Shown: piece by piece, positions 18,547 to 27,361 of the stretch
Layout of the letters: every line of letters starts with the position of its first letter
How positions within the stretch are numbered: the first letter of the stretch is position 1
NCBI RefSeq assembly: GCF_016862935.1
Contig: NZ_BONX01000001.1
Span: 1 to 64,000, forward strand
Source of the DNA: Plantactinospora mayteni
GTDB taxonomy: Bacteria > Actinomycetota > Actinomycetes > Mycobacteriales > Micromonosporaceae
Length of the DNA: 64,000 nucleotides
Reading direction: 5' to 3'
The notes under the pieces: generated by a model
The model's input: the letters and a program-made list of their open reading frames with translations, nothing else
Database searches by the model: none
Told to the model about the DNA's origin: nothing
Translations under genes and position numbers: made by a program

Positions 18547-19493
18547 CCCTTGTCCTCCCGGGTCAACCGCTGGATCGGCAGTACACACGCCAGCACCAGC
18601 AGCATGAGCACGACGGCCAGCGCCGAGGCGAGCCCGACCTGACGCTGGGAGAACGCGAGCCGGTAGATCTCCAGACCCGGCACGGTGGTTTGCAGGCCGG
18701 GGCCGCCGCTGGTGGAGATGTAGACGATGTCGAAGCTGGCCAGGGCCGCGATCACGGTCACGGTGAGGCACACCCCGATCTCGTGTCGCAGGCTGGGCAG
18801 GGTGACGGCGAAGAACTCGCGTACCGGTCCGGCGCCGTCGATGCGGGCCGCCTCGTAGAGCGCCGGGTCGATCTTGCTCATACCGGTGACCATCAGGATC
18901 GTGCAGAGGCCGAGCAGGACCCACGCGCCGATCACCCCGACAGCGGGCAGCGCCGTGTCGAAGTCGCCGAGCCAGGCACGGGCGAGCCCACCCAGGCCGA
19001 CCGCGCCGAGCACCTGGTTGACCAGGCCGTTCGAGGAGAGCAGCCAACTCCACGCGATGCCGGCCGCCACCAGTGGGATCACCTGCGGCAGGAACAGGAT
19101 GGTACGCACGGCGGTGCCGAACGGGCCCGCGCTGATCCGTCGGACCAGGCTGGCGACCAGCAGGCCGAGCGCGACCGGGATGAGGCTGAAGAAGATGATC
19201 AGTACGAACGCGTTCGAGATGATCTTCAACAGATCGCTGTCGGTGAACACGGTGAGGTAGTTGTCCAGCCCCGCCCACCGGGCCACGCCGATACCGTTCC
19301 ACTGGTAGAGCGAGTACTGGAACGTCAGCGCGAGGGGGCGCAGCACGAAGACGGCGTACATGAGCATGGCGGGCAGCACGTACAGCCAGCCACTCCATCG
19401 GGCCGTGCGGCCCCACCGAGGTCGGTGGGGCCGCACGGGCGACGGGTGGTCCGTCGCCCGACTGGTCCGAGCGCTGCCAGCGGCAGACGTCAT
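18543..19493 (-). CDS. Sugar ABC transporter permease (MalF type)
   Basis: Permease of 316 residues with a long basic N-terminal tail (HPSPVRPHRPRWGRTARW) before the first membrane segment (LYVLPAMLMYAVFVL), six segments in all, and the EAA motif as LYEAARIDGAGPVREF. It forms the channel with the MalG-type partner whose gene overlaps its end. The start overlaps the binding-protein stop by four bases (19490-19493), so the three genes form one tight operon read from the operator at 21051. By family it imports di- or oligosaccharides; the specific sugar is inferred from context only. Confidence 0.92.
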   Translation of the reverse strand: MTSAAGSARTSRATDHPSPVRPHRPRWGRTARWSGWLYVLPAMLMYAVFVLRPLALTFQYSLYQWNGIGVARWAGLDNYLTVFTDSDLLKIISNAFVLIIFFSLIPVALGLLVASLVRRISAGPFGTAVRTILFLPQVIPLVAAGIAWSWLLSSNGLVNQVLGAVGLGGLARAWLGDFDTALPAVGVIGAWVLLGLCTILMVTGMSKIDPALYEAARIDGAGPVREFFAVTLPSLRHEIGVCLTVTVIAALASFDIVYISTSGGPGLQTTVPGLEIYRLAFSQRQVGLASALAVVLMLLVLACVLPIQRLTREDKG

Positions 19494-20851
19494 CGGGACA
19501 GTTCCTTCTCGTACTCGGCCTGGACCGCCTTGACGTACCCCTCCGGGGTCTGCTGGCCGGCGACCAGCTTCTGCATCTCAGGGGTGATCGCCGCGGCGAA
19601 GATGCCACCGGTGGCGTTCGCGGTGAAGTCCACCGCCCCGTTCTCCGACCCGAGTTGCTGCGACGCCTTGAGCGTCTGGGCCAACACGCTCCCCTCGGCA
19701 ACGGCCGGGACAGCCAGGTCGGACGGGCCGCCAGGGTGGGAACCACCGACGGTCACGGAGATCTCCCGGGCCTTGGCGTTGGTGTGGACCCAGTTGAGGA
19801 AGAAGGCGGCGGCGTCCGGGTGCTTGGCCTTCGCGCCGACGCCGAAGGTGTTGGGCGCGGACATCGCCACGTGCCTGCCACCGCCGGCCTCGGTGGGGAA
19901 CAGGAAGAAGCCCACGTTGCCGCTCGTGGACTTGTCGAGGGTGCCCGACTCCCAGTCACCGTTGAACATGAACAGGCCGTTGCCCTTCTGGAACTCACCC
20001 ATCATCGCGGTGTAGTCCAGGGCGTTCGCGTCCTTCGGGAAGTACCCGGCCCGCGCCCACCGTTGGATGGTCTGGGTGGCTTTCAGCGCGGCCGGCGTGT
20101 CGAACGTGGCGCCCGGCTTCTGGAAGATCCAGTCGGCGATCTGGGCGGGGTCGCCGAACTGGTTCTGTAGCGCCTGGTGGGGGAAGTTGACACCGGCGGT
20201 GTTCTTGTTGAACTGCATGATCGGTTGCACGCCGGCGGTCTTGGCCTTGGCCAGCAGGTCCTCGAACTCGGCGATGGTGGCCGGCGGCTGGGTCATGCCG
20301 ACCCGCTCGGCCAGGGTCTTGTTGTAGAACACCCCGGTCACGCTGTAGCCCAGTCCCATCCCGTACAGCGAACCGGTGCCGCGCGGACGACCTCCCTCGG
20401 CGACCCGAAGCTGCACGAGTTGCGAGGCAGGGAACGTGTCCCAGCCGTACGCGGTGAAGTACGGGTCCAGGTTCTTCAGCAGCCCGTCCTTGACCAGGTC
20501 GACCATGGTGGGCAGCCGGATGACGTCCGGCGCGTTGTCCGAGGCCAGCACCCGAGGTGCGTTCTCCACGATCACCGTGAACTGGTCCTCCCGGACGTTG
20601 AACGTCACGTTCGGGTGCTGCTTGGTGAACTCGTCGGCGAGCGCCTTCGCCAGCGGAAATCCGGTCTCCGCGTACATCTCCAGGGTGATCGGCTCGGTTC
20701 CCAGCTCGGTGCGGGCCGGTGCGGCGGAATCACCCGGGGATTCCGGATCCGCCCCAGGTGCACTACATGCAGTAACCGTCGCAGCGGCAGCCAGTAGCGA
20801 AGCAAGCACCACCAGCCTGCGTCGCGAGTACTTCGTCGAAAATCCGTACAT
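19490..20851 (-). CDS. Sugar ABC transporter substrate-binding lipoprotein
   Basis: Extracellular lipoprotein of 453 residues that captures the sugar for the two permeases. The ATG at 20851 has AAGGAG upstream; the frame stays open to 21043, but the lipoprotein leader starts here: basic YSRRR, a hydrophobic stretch, then the lipobox VTACS with cysteine near residue 28. The body matches family 1 extracellular binding proteins (ITLEMYAETGFPLAKALADEFTKQHPNV, later FNGDWESG and a GGSHPGG loop). It is the first gene of the transporter operon and lies opposite the LacI gene. The GCTAAA-type operator at 21051 sits in the shared promoter region, so repressor and transporter are probably controlled together. 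Confidence 0.92.
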   Translation of the reverse strand: MYGFSTKYSRRRLVVLASLLAAAATVTACSAPGADPESPGDSAAPARTELGTEPITLEMYAETGFPLAKALADEFTKQHPNVTFNVREDQFTVIVENAPRVLASDNAPDVIRLPTMVDLVKDGLLKNLDPYFTAYGWDTFPASQLVQLRVAEGGRPRGTGSLYGMGLGYSVTGVFYNKTLAERVGMTQPPATIAEFEDLLAKAKTAGVQPIMQFNKNTAGVNFPHQALQNQFGDPAQIADWIFQKPGATFDTPAALKATQTIQRWARAGYFPKDANALDYTAMMGEFQKGNGLFMFNGDWESGTLDKSTSGNVGFFLFPTEAGGGRHVAMSAPNTFGVGAKAKHPDAAAFFLNWVHTNAKAREISVTVGGSHPGGPSDLAVPAVAEGSVLAQTLKASQQLGSENGAVDFTANATGGIFAAAITPEMQKLVAGQQTPEGYVKAVQAEYEKELSR

Positions 20852-21227
20852 TCCTACGGCTCCTTGACTCCTCCGTGCGCGCCTCGCCGACCGGCGGTTG
20901 TCCCGGCAGTTACCTCGGACCCGCCATGACAGCCCAGGGCCGCCACGTGGTTCGGGCTCGCGAGCCAGACCCTGACCCAGGCGCGCAGTACCAACCATGT
21001 CCGTCTCCAGGCAGGGGGCGTCAGGTGCCCTCCGCAGGAGCACAACGTGCGCTAAACTGATTTAGCAGAGCATGGACGCGAGCCGCGAAGCTGTCAAGGA
21101 CAAGCCGGCAACGGCTCGGAAACGGCTGGTTCACACACCGCGCCGACGCCGACACTGGACACCGTCCGCCGACGCAGCATGATGGGCGGGGGCGGTGTCG
21201 GATCAACCGCCTCGATTCGGAGGACTG
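20852..21227. other. Divergent control region, binding protein and LacI genes
   Basis: 376 bases without a credible gene. The main structure is the operator at 21051-21066, nearly midway (about 200 bases from the binding-protein start and 160 from the LacI start). No strong -35/-10 pair was recognised in either direction. Confidence 0.5.
21051..21066. promoter_or_regulatory. LacI-type operator, copy 2 (GCTAAACTGATTTAGC)
   Basis: This is the exact reverse complement of copy 1 at 13730. It is placed between the divergent transporter operon and the LacI gene, the classical autoregulatory position. Confidence 0.8.
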
Positions 21228-22253
21228 ATGGGCCGCAACAGAGCAACCCTGGCCGATGTCGCACGGCGTGCCGGGCTCTCCAAGACCGCCGCGTCGATGG
21301 TGCTCAACGGGCGGGAGGGCACCCGACTCTCCGCCGAGGCGCACCAACGCGTCTTCGCGGCAGCGGAAGAGCTCGGCTACCGGCCCAACGTCGCCGCGCG
21401 CAGCCTGCGTACCCGCAAGACGGCCACCATCGCGTTCGTCTCCGACATCGTCGCCACCACCCGGTTCGCCGGCGGCCTCATCCGTGGCGCGCTGGACGCG
21501 GCCCGCGAACGCGACCACGTACTGCTCATCACCGAGACGCAGGGCGACGCGGCGTTCGAGCAGTACGCCATCGAGGCGATGCTCGACCGCCAGGTCGACG
21601 GCGTCATCTACGCGGCGATGGCGACCCGACGGCTGGCAGTACCGCCCGCCATCCTGAGCGGCCCCGTGGTGCTGCTCAACGCCACCAGCCCGGAGGCCCT
21701 GCCCTGCGTCCTACCCGACGACGAGCGAGCCGGTCGAACCGTCACCACCGCGCTCCTCGAACAGGGCCACCGCGACCGGATCGCGCTCATCGGCCGGGCC
21801 CGGCTCAAGGAGCGCGACCCCGAGGTCTCCCTCGCCGCGCAGGCTCGCCTGCGCGGAATCCGGGACATCCTCTCGGGCGCCGGCGCCACCCTGCTCGCCG
21901 AGGCGTTCTGCGGCGACTGGCTACCCGAACACGGCTACGCCGCCATGCGCGGCCTGCTGAGCAAGCCGACCCGCCCGAGCGCGGTCATCTGCATGAACGA
22001 CCGGCTGGCCTTCGGCGCCTACCAGGCACTCGGCGAGGCCGGGCTGGCCGTTCCCACCGACATCTCCGTCGTCTCCTTCGACGACGACCCGATCGCCACC
22101 TGGCTGCGCCCCGGCCTGTCCACCGCCGCCCTGCCGCACGAACAGATGGGGCGCCGCGCGGTGGAGATCCTCCTTGACGACCGTGGCACGGAACCGGTCC
22201 TCGTCCCCATGCCGCTGCGTCGACGCAGGTCCATCGCCACGCCCGCGTCGTAG
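21228..22253 (+). CDS. LacI-family transcriptional repressor
   Basis: A regulator of 341 residues. The N-terminal helix-turn-helix reads TLADVARRAGLSKTAASMVLNG (about 6-27), followed by the hinge helix region YRPNVAARSLRT, and then a periplasmic-binding-like effector domain (about 62-335). The effector domain contains DRQVDGVIYAAM and the C-terminal SVVSFDDDPIATWLRPGLST strand that is typical of sugar-sensing LacI proteins. The ATG at 21228 with CGGAGG just ahead is preferred to the in-frame GTG at 21195. Operator copies at 13730, 21051 and 22290 are its likely targets: one in its own promoter region, one ahead of the next gene and one ahead of the esterase. The inducer is unknown; a fructose-containing sugar is a reasonable guess from neighbours. 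Confidence 0.93.
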   Translation: MGRNRATLADVARRAGLSKTAASMVLNGREGTRLSAEAHQRVFAAAEELGYRPNVAARSLRTRKTATIAFVSDIVATTRFAGGLIRGALDAARERDHVLLITETQGDAAFEQYAIEAMLDRQVDGVIYAAMATRRLAVPPAILSGPVVLLNATSPEALPCVLPDDERAGRTVTTALLEQGHRDRIALIGRARLKERDPEVSLAAQARLRGIRDILSGAGATLLAEAFCGDWLPEHGYAAMRGLLSKPTRPSAVICMNDRLAFGAYQALGEAGLAVPTDISVVSFDDDPIATWLRPGLSTAALPHEQMGRRAVEILLDDRGTEPVLVPMPLRRRRSIATPAS

Positions 22254-22289
22254 GCCGTACCCTCCGGCGGGGAGATGAGGCTCCGACGG

Positions 22290-22305
22290 GCTAAACCGAT
22301 TTATC
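22290..22305. promoter_or_regulatory. LacI-type operator, copy 3 (GCTAAACCGATTTATC)
   Basis: It matches copy 2 in 14 of 16 bases, with changes in the centre and in the right arm. It ends 16 bases before the ATG of the GH32-type gene and overlaps the spacer of the probable leaderless promoter, so binding would block initiation. Confidence 0.7.
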
Positions 22306-22308
22306 TGG

Positions 22309-22314
22309 TAGCTT
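22309..22314 (+). promoter_or_regulatory. Probable -10 box (TAGCTT) of a leaderless promoter
   Basis: TAGCTT ends seven bases before the ATG at 22322, which has no ribosome site. This spacing is typical of actinomycete leaderless mRNAs, in which transcription starts on the start codon itself. No clear -35 box is visible. Confidence 0.5.
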
Positions 22315-22321
22315 TCCCGCC

Positions 22322-23308
22322 ATGTTACGTCTGCCAGACCACTGGGTGTGGGATAGCTGGTACGTGCAGGACGACGATGGAGTGCGGCACGCGTTCTTCC
22401 TGCGCGCCTCCCGCGCCCTGCTCGACCCGAACCGCCGCCACCTGCGCGCCGCCATCGGCCACGCCGTCTCCACCGACCTGCGCTCCTGGCGCCTGGTTGC
22501 CGACGCGCTCGTCCCGGCCGACACACCTGGGTGGGACGACCTGGCCACCTGGACCGGAAGCACCCTACGGGGACCGGACGGCCGGTGGTACCTGTTCTAC
22601 ACCGGCGTCAGCCGCGCCGAGGACGGGCTGGTCCAACGCATCGGCCTGGCCGTCTCCGACGACCTGACCACCTGGCACCGGTACGGCACCGCTCCCCTCG
22701 TCGTCGCCGACCCGACCTGGTACGAACTCCTCGACCTGAACCTCTGGTACGAACAAGCCTGGCGCGATCCGTGGGTCTTCCCCGACCCCACCGGCACCGG
22801 CTGGCACATGCTCGTCACCGCCCGGGCCAACCACGGGGCGGCGGCCGAGCGCGGCGTCATCGGCCACGCGACCTCCGATGACCTGGTCAACTGGACCGTC
22901 CAGCCGCCGCTGTCCACCCCCGCGGGGTTCGGGCACCTCGAGGTCCCGCAGGTCGCGGTCGTCGACGGGCAGCCCCTCCTGCTCTTCTGCACCAACGCCG
23001 TGGCAACCCCGCACCGCGCCGAGCACCAGATCTGGACCGCCACCGGCCCCTCCATCACCGGCCCCTGGGACGTCGCGTCCGCGCAACCGGTCCGGCACCC
23101 ACACCTGTACGCCCCCCGGCTGGTCCCCGACCTCGACGGAGGATGGGCTCTCATCGGCTTCGTCGACCATGTCGACGGCGAGTTCGTCGGCGAGCTCACC
23201 GATCCCATACCCGTGCACCGGCACCCCACCGGCGAGCTGGTGGTGGGCAGGCAGGCGGACGAGAGCTCGACGTCCCACCGGACGAGCCGATCCGGTGGTG
23301 GCGCATGA
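22322..23308 (+). CDS. Intracellular GH32/GH68-clan glycosidase (beta-fructosidase-like)
   Basis: A 328-residue protein without a leader, hence cytoplasmic. It is a single five-bladed propeller of the GH32/GH68/GH43 type: WVWDSWYVQDDDG holds a likely nucleophile aspartate on the first blade, QAWRDPWVFPDP is the RDP stabiliser motif, and GHLEVPQVAVV carries a glutamate in the position of the GH32 acid/base. It lacks the C-terminal beta-sandwich of classical invertases. It probably hydrolyses an oligosaccharide after uptake by the neighbouring ABC system, and the PfkB kinase could then phosphorylate fructose. The family is seen with fair confidence; the fructoside substrate is inference. It appears to be translated from a leaderless transcript repressed through operator copy 3. 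It ends 43 bases before the convergent fucosidase gene. Confidence 0.72.
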   Translation: MLRLPDHWVWDSWYVQDDDGVRHAFFLRASRALLDPNRRHLRAAIGHAVSTDLRSWRLVADALVPADTPGWDDLATWTGSTLRGPDGRWYLFYTGVSRAEDGLVQRIGLAVSDDLTTWHRYGTAPLVVADPTWYELLDLNLWYEQAWRDPWVFPDPTGTGWHMLVTARANHGAAAERGVIGHATSDDLVNWTVQPPLSTPAGFGHLEVPQVAVVDGQPLLLFCTNAVATPHRAEHQIWTATGPSITGPWDVASAQPVRHPHLYAPRLVPDLDGGWALIGFVDHVDGEFVGELTDPIPVHRHPTGELVVGRQADESSTSHRTSRSGGGA

Positions 23309-23350
23309 CATTCCGTACCGCCCGGCACCCGGCGGTCGCTGCGGGGCGGG

Positions 23351-25336
23351 TCAGACCGCGGTGATGGTCCATTGGAGGTTGGTGCTGGAGTCCGGCGTCC
23401 AGAGCTTCACCCTCGAGCCGACCGCGGAGTCGCCGCCGCTGTCGAGTGCCGTGCCGGTACCACGGTTGAGGATCTGGTGGCGGCCGTTGCCGAGACTGCT
23501 CAGCCGCCACTGCTGGTTGTTGCTGCCGCTCCACGGGGCCTGCATGGCGGTCGCGCCGTTGCTGGCGTTGCCCCAACTGTCGGCGACCATGCCGTTGCCG
23601 CGGTTGACCAGCCGGTAGTAGCCGCCGCCCAGGTCGACCAGTTGCCACTGAAGGTTTGCGCTGCCGTCGTAGGTCCACTGTTTGAGCATCGAGCCGGATG
23701 CGACGCCTCCGCCGCTGTCGAGCGCCAGGCCGGTGGTGACGTTGGTGATCCTCACCCAGCCGGTCGGGGTGCTACCGCCGCCGAGGGTAGGGATCTGGCC
23801 GGAGAAGGTCAGCTTCACCACGTACGCCGGGGCGCTGAACGGAGCACTGGCGGGCATGGTGATGCGCAGGCCGGAGCCGTCCTGGGTGCGGCCGGGCAGG
23901 TTGACGTACGAGCCGGCGGTGGCGCCGAGCAGTTGCACCGAGGTCAGTGTGCTGAGGTTGATCCGGTTCGAGTTCAGGGTCGCGATGTTCAGGGTGCCGC
24001 CCGGCCAACCCAGCACGGTGGCGTACAGGACCCGGTTGTCCTTGCCGCGGGTGAATCGGATGTCCCGGTTGGTACCCGGGCGGGGCTGGACGAAGGAGCC
24101 GCCGCCCATCTGCGTCGGGCCCTCCCCGTACGCGGCCCAGGCCCGGGTGGCGTAGATCGACTCGCCGAACCGCCGCAGGTAGTCACCGATGCCGAGCAGG
24201 ATCGTCCGCTGTCCGGACGGGATGGTGCCGTCCGCCGTCGGCGCGATGTTCAACAACATGTTGCCGTTCTTGCTGACGCGGTCGATCAGCGAGTGCAACA
24301 TGGCGTTGAGCGAGTAGTAGCCGATGCCGACCGTGTAGCACCAACTGGAACTGGAGATGCTGTCGTCGGTCAGCCAGAACGGGTGCTGGATGTCCGCCGG
24401 GCCGCCACGCTCGAAGTCGTAGACCGACCCCCTGTTGTTGAGGCCGTCCTTGTACGTGGTGACCACGTCCCTGTTCCACGCCACCGCCTGGTTGAAGTAG
24501 TACGCGAGGAAGTCCAGGCGCCGGGACTCGTCGATCCGGGGCAGGTTGAAGTCCTGCCAGATGATGTCGGGCTGGTATCCGTCGATGACCTCCCTGAGCT
24601 TGTCGTACCAGAGCTGCTGCTGCTCGGCGGCGCTGAGCTGGCCGTACAGCCTGCGGAGGCTGGCGGTCGGCTGCGCCGGTACGCGCTCGTAGAAGCCGGT
24701 GAAGTTGAAGGCGTGGTGCAGCGACACGATCAACTTGAGACCCTTGGCCCGGATGGCGTCGGCGTGCAGGCGCAGCAGGTCGAGCCTGGGTCCGGTGGCG
24801 ACGGAGTTCCACTCGTTCACCCTGCTGTTCCACATCGAGTAGCCGTCGTGGTGCTCGGCCACCGGCCCGGCGAACCTGGCCCCGGCGTCGGCGAACAACT
24901 GCGCCCACTCGGTCGGATCGAAGTTGCCGCCGGCGGATCTCAGTCTCGGCGCGAACTGCACCCAGTTGCCGGACCGGTCCGAAGCGCCGTTGATGAAGTT
25001 GTGGTACGGCCACACCGACGGATCTCCGTAGACGCTCCGGTGGTGGTTGTTCTCGTTCGAGCCGCTGAAGTACATGTTCCGCGGGTACCACTCGTTGGCG
25101 AACGCGGGGACGCTGAACACGCCCCAGTGGAAGTAGATGCCGAACTTGGCGTCCTGGAACCACTCCGGCGCCGGTGGATGCTGGTCGACCGACGGCCAGG
25201 TCGGCGTGTAGCTGCTCGGGCCTTCGGTGGCGTGGGCGTCGCCGACTCTCAGTAGACCGGTGAACGCGGCAGCTCCGGTCATGCCGGCCGTGGCGATGAG
25301 TCTGCGGCGCGTGAACCCAAACATTGACGAGGACAT
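23351..25336 (-). CDS. Tat-secreted GH29 alpha-L-fucosidase with ricin-type CBM13
   Basis: A 661-residue enzyme that releases terminal alpha-L-fucose from plant or animal glycans outside the cell. A twin-arginine leader (FTRRRLIATAGMTGAA) starts it. The GH29 barrel is marked by WFQDAKFGIYFHWGVFSVPAF, EHHDGYSMWNS and IIWQDFN, where D262 is the likely nucleophile, and a beta-sandwich domain follows to about residue 520. The last 130 residues are a ricin-type trefoil with GLALDSGGG, GMVADSWGN and GTALDSGGD repeats ending in QW. A well-formed promoter lies about 50 bases upstream. It faces away from an FCD-type GntR gene and heads a locus whose other genes look like intracellular L-fucose breakdown, so its product would feed the importer at 30800-34492. 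Confidence 0.93.
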   Translation of the reverse strand: MSSSMFGFTRRRLIATAGMTGAAAFTGLLRVGDAHATEGPSSYTPTWPSVDQHPPAPEWFQDAKFGIYFHWGVFSVPAFANEWYPRNMYFSGSNENNHHRSVYGDPSVWPYHNFINGASDRSGNWVQFAPRLRSAGGNFDPTEWAQLFADAGARFAGPVAEHHDGYSMWNSRVNEWNSVATGPRLDLLRLHADAIRAKGLKLIVSLHHAFNFTGFYERVPAQPTASLRRLYGQLSAAEQQQLWYDKLREVIDGYQPDIIWQDFNLPRIDESRRLDFLAYYFNQAVAWNRDVVTTYKDGLNNRGSVYDFERGGPADIQHPFWLTDDSISSSSWCYTVGIGYYSLNAMLHSLIDRVSKNGNMLLNIAPTADGTIPSGQRTILLGIGDYLRRFGESIYATRAWAAYGEGPTQMGGGSFVQPRPGTNRDIRFTRGKDNRVLYATVLGWPGGTLNIATLNSNRINLSTLTSVQLLGATAGSYVNLPGRTQDGSGLRITMPASAPFSAPAYVVKLTFSGQIPTLGGGSTPTGWVRITNVTTGLALDSGGGVASGSMLKQWTYDGSANLQWQLVDLGGGYYRLVNRGNGMVADSWGNASNGATAMQAPWSGSNNQQWRLSSLGNGRHQILNRGTGTALDSGGDSAVGSRVKLWTPDSSTNLQWTITAV

Positions 25337-25729
25337 CGAGGGGATCCTCTCGAAGGACTGTAATGCCCTGCTGCACCAATCATCACATGTTAGGTTACAT
25401 ATCTGAAACAGTCAATGTATTGCCAGAGAGGACACCGGAAGGCGAACCTCGCCTGGACTGTCAGCCTGAGCTGGCAATATGTGAGCATCAACGAGAGCGA
25501 CGGTCCATCAGCGACACTGGCGGGGGCCGGGGAACCTTGCCCAGCGGTGAGCAGAGGTCTGATGTATCCGGGACCAAGGCGTGAGGGGCGGTGAGTATCG
25601 CCGCCCGGAGCAGGTACCGTCGCCTCGGTACGCAGTCGGTTAGAATCCGCCAACCGGTCGGGTCAGCGCTCACCTCACCGATGGCCCGCCTGTGTGTCGG
25701 CCGGCCAGACGTCGAACGACGAGGGTGGC
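25337..25729. other. Divergent control region, fucosidase and GntR genes
   Basis: 393 bases with no credible gene. It is more AT-rich than its surroundings near 25380-25430, where the fucosidase promoter lies. TAGAAT at 25641-25646 could be a -10 box for the GntR gene, without a clear -35. Confidence 0.5.
25387..25415 (-). promoter_or_regulatory. Sigma-70-type promoter of the fucosidase gene
   Basis: Read on the minus strand: TTGACT, a spacer of exactly 17 bases, then TAACAT. The -10 box ends 51 bases before the fucosidase ATG. This is the best-formed housekeeping promoter noticed in the window, in a locally AT-rich stretch. Confidence 0.65.
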
Positions 25730-26449
25730 ATGTCTCGCACTGACGAAGTGATCAACAGCATCAAGCGGATGATCCTCGAAGGGGTACTCAAACCCGGGGA
25801 TCGGCTGCCGGTCGAGAAGGAACTCGCCGAGTCGCTGGGGGTCTCGCGTGGCTCACTGCGCGAGGGGATCTCGGCGTTGTCCCTGCTTGGCGTGGTCAAC
25901 ACCCGCCAGGGAGACGGGACGTACATCACCAAGCTCGACGTCACCCAACTGCTGGCCCCACTGGGCTTCGTGGTCGACCTCGAGGGTCGGGGCGACGCAC
26001 GGCACATCCACACGGTTCGTCGGCTGCTGGAGTGCGAGGCCGCCCGGTCAGCCGCGACCCGGATCACCGACGAGGCACTCATCCAGGCCCGCGAACTGCT
26101 GGACGAGGCGACCCGGATCGCGGGTCAGGCGCCGCAGTACCACGAACGCATCATCGAGATCGACATCCACTTCCACCGAATCATCGCGGTGCACAGCGGC
26201 AATCCGATCCTGGTAGGGCTGATCGATGCGTTCGCCGGGCGCACGGTCCGCGGCCGGTTGTGGCGCAGCCTGCATGAGGAGGGCGCCGACCGGCGTACCC
26301 ATGAGGAGCATCTGGCGATCTGGAGAGCGCTCGTGGCACGGGACCCGGAACGGGCGCGGATCCGGATGGCCAGCCATCTGATCGGGGTCGAGGAGTCTCT
26401 CCACGCGCTGGCCGACGACGAGCCGCTGCCTGAGCCGGGGGAAAGCTGA
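25730..26449 (+). CDS. GntR-family regulator, FCD (FadR) subfamily
   Basis: A regulator of 239 residues. The winged helix is at about 5-72 (INSIKRMILEGVLKPGDRLP, then ELAESLGVSRGSLREGIS and a GDGTYI wing). A helical FCD ligand domain runs from about 85 to 225, in which D and H residues of EIDIHFHRII and the later HEEHLAIWRAL would bind a metal and a sugar acid. The ATG at 25730 with GAGGG ahead is preferred to the GTG at 25694. It is transcribed away from the GH29 fucosidase and close to sugar-acid enzymes, so it probably responds to fuconate or its keto-deoxy product. A second FCD regulator is encoded at 28404. Confidence 0.9.
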   Translation: MSRTDEVINSIKRMILEGVLKPGDRLPVEKELAESLGVSRGSLREGISALSLLGVVNTRQGDGTYITKLDVTQLLAPLGFVVDLEGRGDARHIHTVRRLLECEAARSAATRITDEALIQARELLDEATRIAGQAPQYHERIIEIDIHFHRIIAVHSGNPILVGLIDAFAGRTVRGRLWRSLHEEGADRRTHEEHLAIWRALVARDPERARIRMASHLIGVEESLHALADDEPLPEPGES

Positions 26450-26599
26450 CGAACGGGTCGCCAGGCCAACCGAACCCTCGGGGGCGGTCGCCGACCGGGC
26501 GGGCCCACCGATCACGGATCACCGGTCCCCCGGCCGCCGCCACCTGACCTGGGGCCGCCCCTACCAGAGTCAGCAGGGCACGGGTCCCACGTGTGCCGG

Positions 26600-27361
26600 C
26601 TATCTCCCCAGCCAGCCGCCGTCCACGGGGATGACCGCTCCGCTGACATAGTCCGACGCCGGTGAGGCCAGGAAGACAGCAGCGCCGGCGAGGTCCTCGG
26701 GACGTCCCCATCGCCCGGCGGGGATGCGTTCGAGAATCGCGGCGCTGCGCCCCGGGTCGGCACGCAGCGCCTGGGTGTTGTCGGTGGCGACGTAGCCGGG
26801 GGCGATGGCGTTGACGTTGACACCCCGGGCGGCCCACTCGTTCGCCAACGCCCGGGTGAGCCCGACAAGCCCGGATTTGGCGGCGGCGTAGCCGGGCACG
26901 TTGATGCCACCTTGGAAGCTGAGCAGCGACGCCGTAAAGATGATCTTTCCCCGACCGCGATCGATCATGCCCCGACCGACCTCGCGGGTGAGGACGAACT
27001 GCGCGGACAGGTTGACCGCCAGCACCTCGTCCCACAACTCGTCGGCGTGCTGCGCCGCTGGCGCGCGGTGGATCGTACCGGCGTTGTTGACCAGGATGTC
27101 GACGGGGCGGTCGCCGCCTTCGAGCCGCGCGGCGAGCGCGGCGACGGCAGCGCGGTCGGCGAAGTCGACCTGGTAGGCGGTGAAGCCACGACCGCGGCCC
27201 CGCACCCGCTGCTCCACCTCGCTGCCGGTGGGTTCGAGCTGTGCGCTGACGGCGATGATGTCGGCGCCGGCGGCGGCGAGTGCGTCCGCGATGGCCAGGC
27301 CGATCCCACGGCGGGCTCCGGTGACGACGGCGAGCCGACCGGACAGGTCGAACGGGTTCAC
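26600..27361 (-). CDS. SDR oxidoreductase, KduD-like (2-keto-3-deoxy sugar acid dehydrogenase)
   Basis: A cytoplasmic short-chain dehydrogenase of 253 residues with GARRGIG for NAD(P) binding, LVNNAG, the catalytic serine in TASLLSFQGG and the Y-K pair in YAAAKSG. The C-terminal block GRWGRPEDLAGAAVFLASPA to DGGW is characteristic of 2-deoxy-D-gluconate/2-keto-3-deoxygluconate 5-dehydrogenase (KduD) and its fuconate-pathway relatives. Its GTG start overlaps the stop of the upstream zinc dehydrogenase by four bases (GTGA, 27358-27361), so the two are coupled. With an L-fuconate dehydratase close by, oxidation of 2-keto-3-deoxy-L-fuconate is the most likely reaction; pectin or hexuronate breakdown is the alternative. 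Confidence 0.88.
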   Translation of the reverse strand: MNPFDLSGRLAVVTGARRGIGLAIADALAAAGADIIAVSAQLEPTGSEVEQRVRGRGRGFTAYQVDFADRAAVAALAARLEGGDRPVDILVNNAGTIHRAPAAQHADELWDEVLAVNLSAQFVLTREVGRGMIDRGRGKIIFTASLLSFQGGINVPGYAAAKSGLVGLTRALANEWAARGVNVNAIAPGYVATDNTQALRADPGRSAAILERIPAGRWGRPEDLAGAAVFLASPASDYVSGAVIPVDGGWLGR

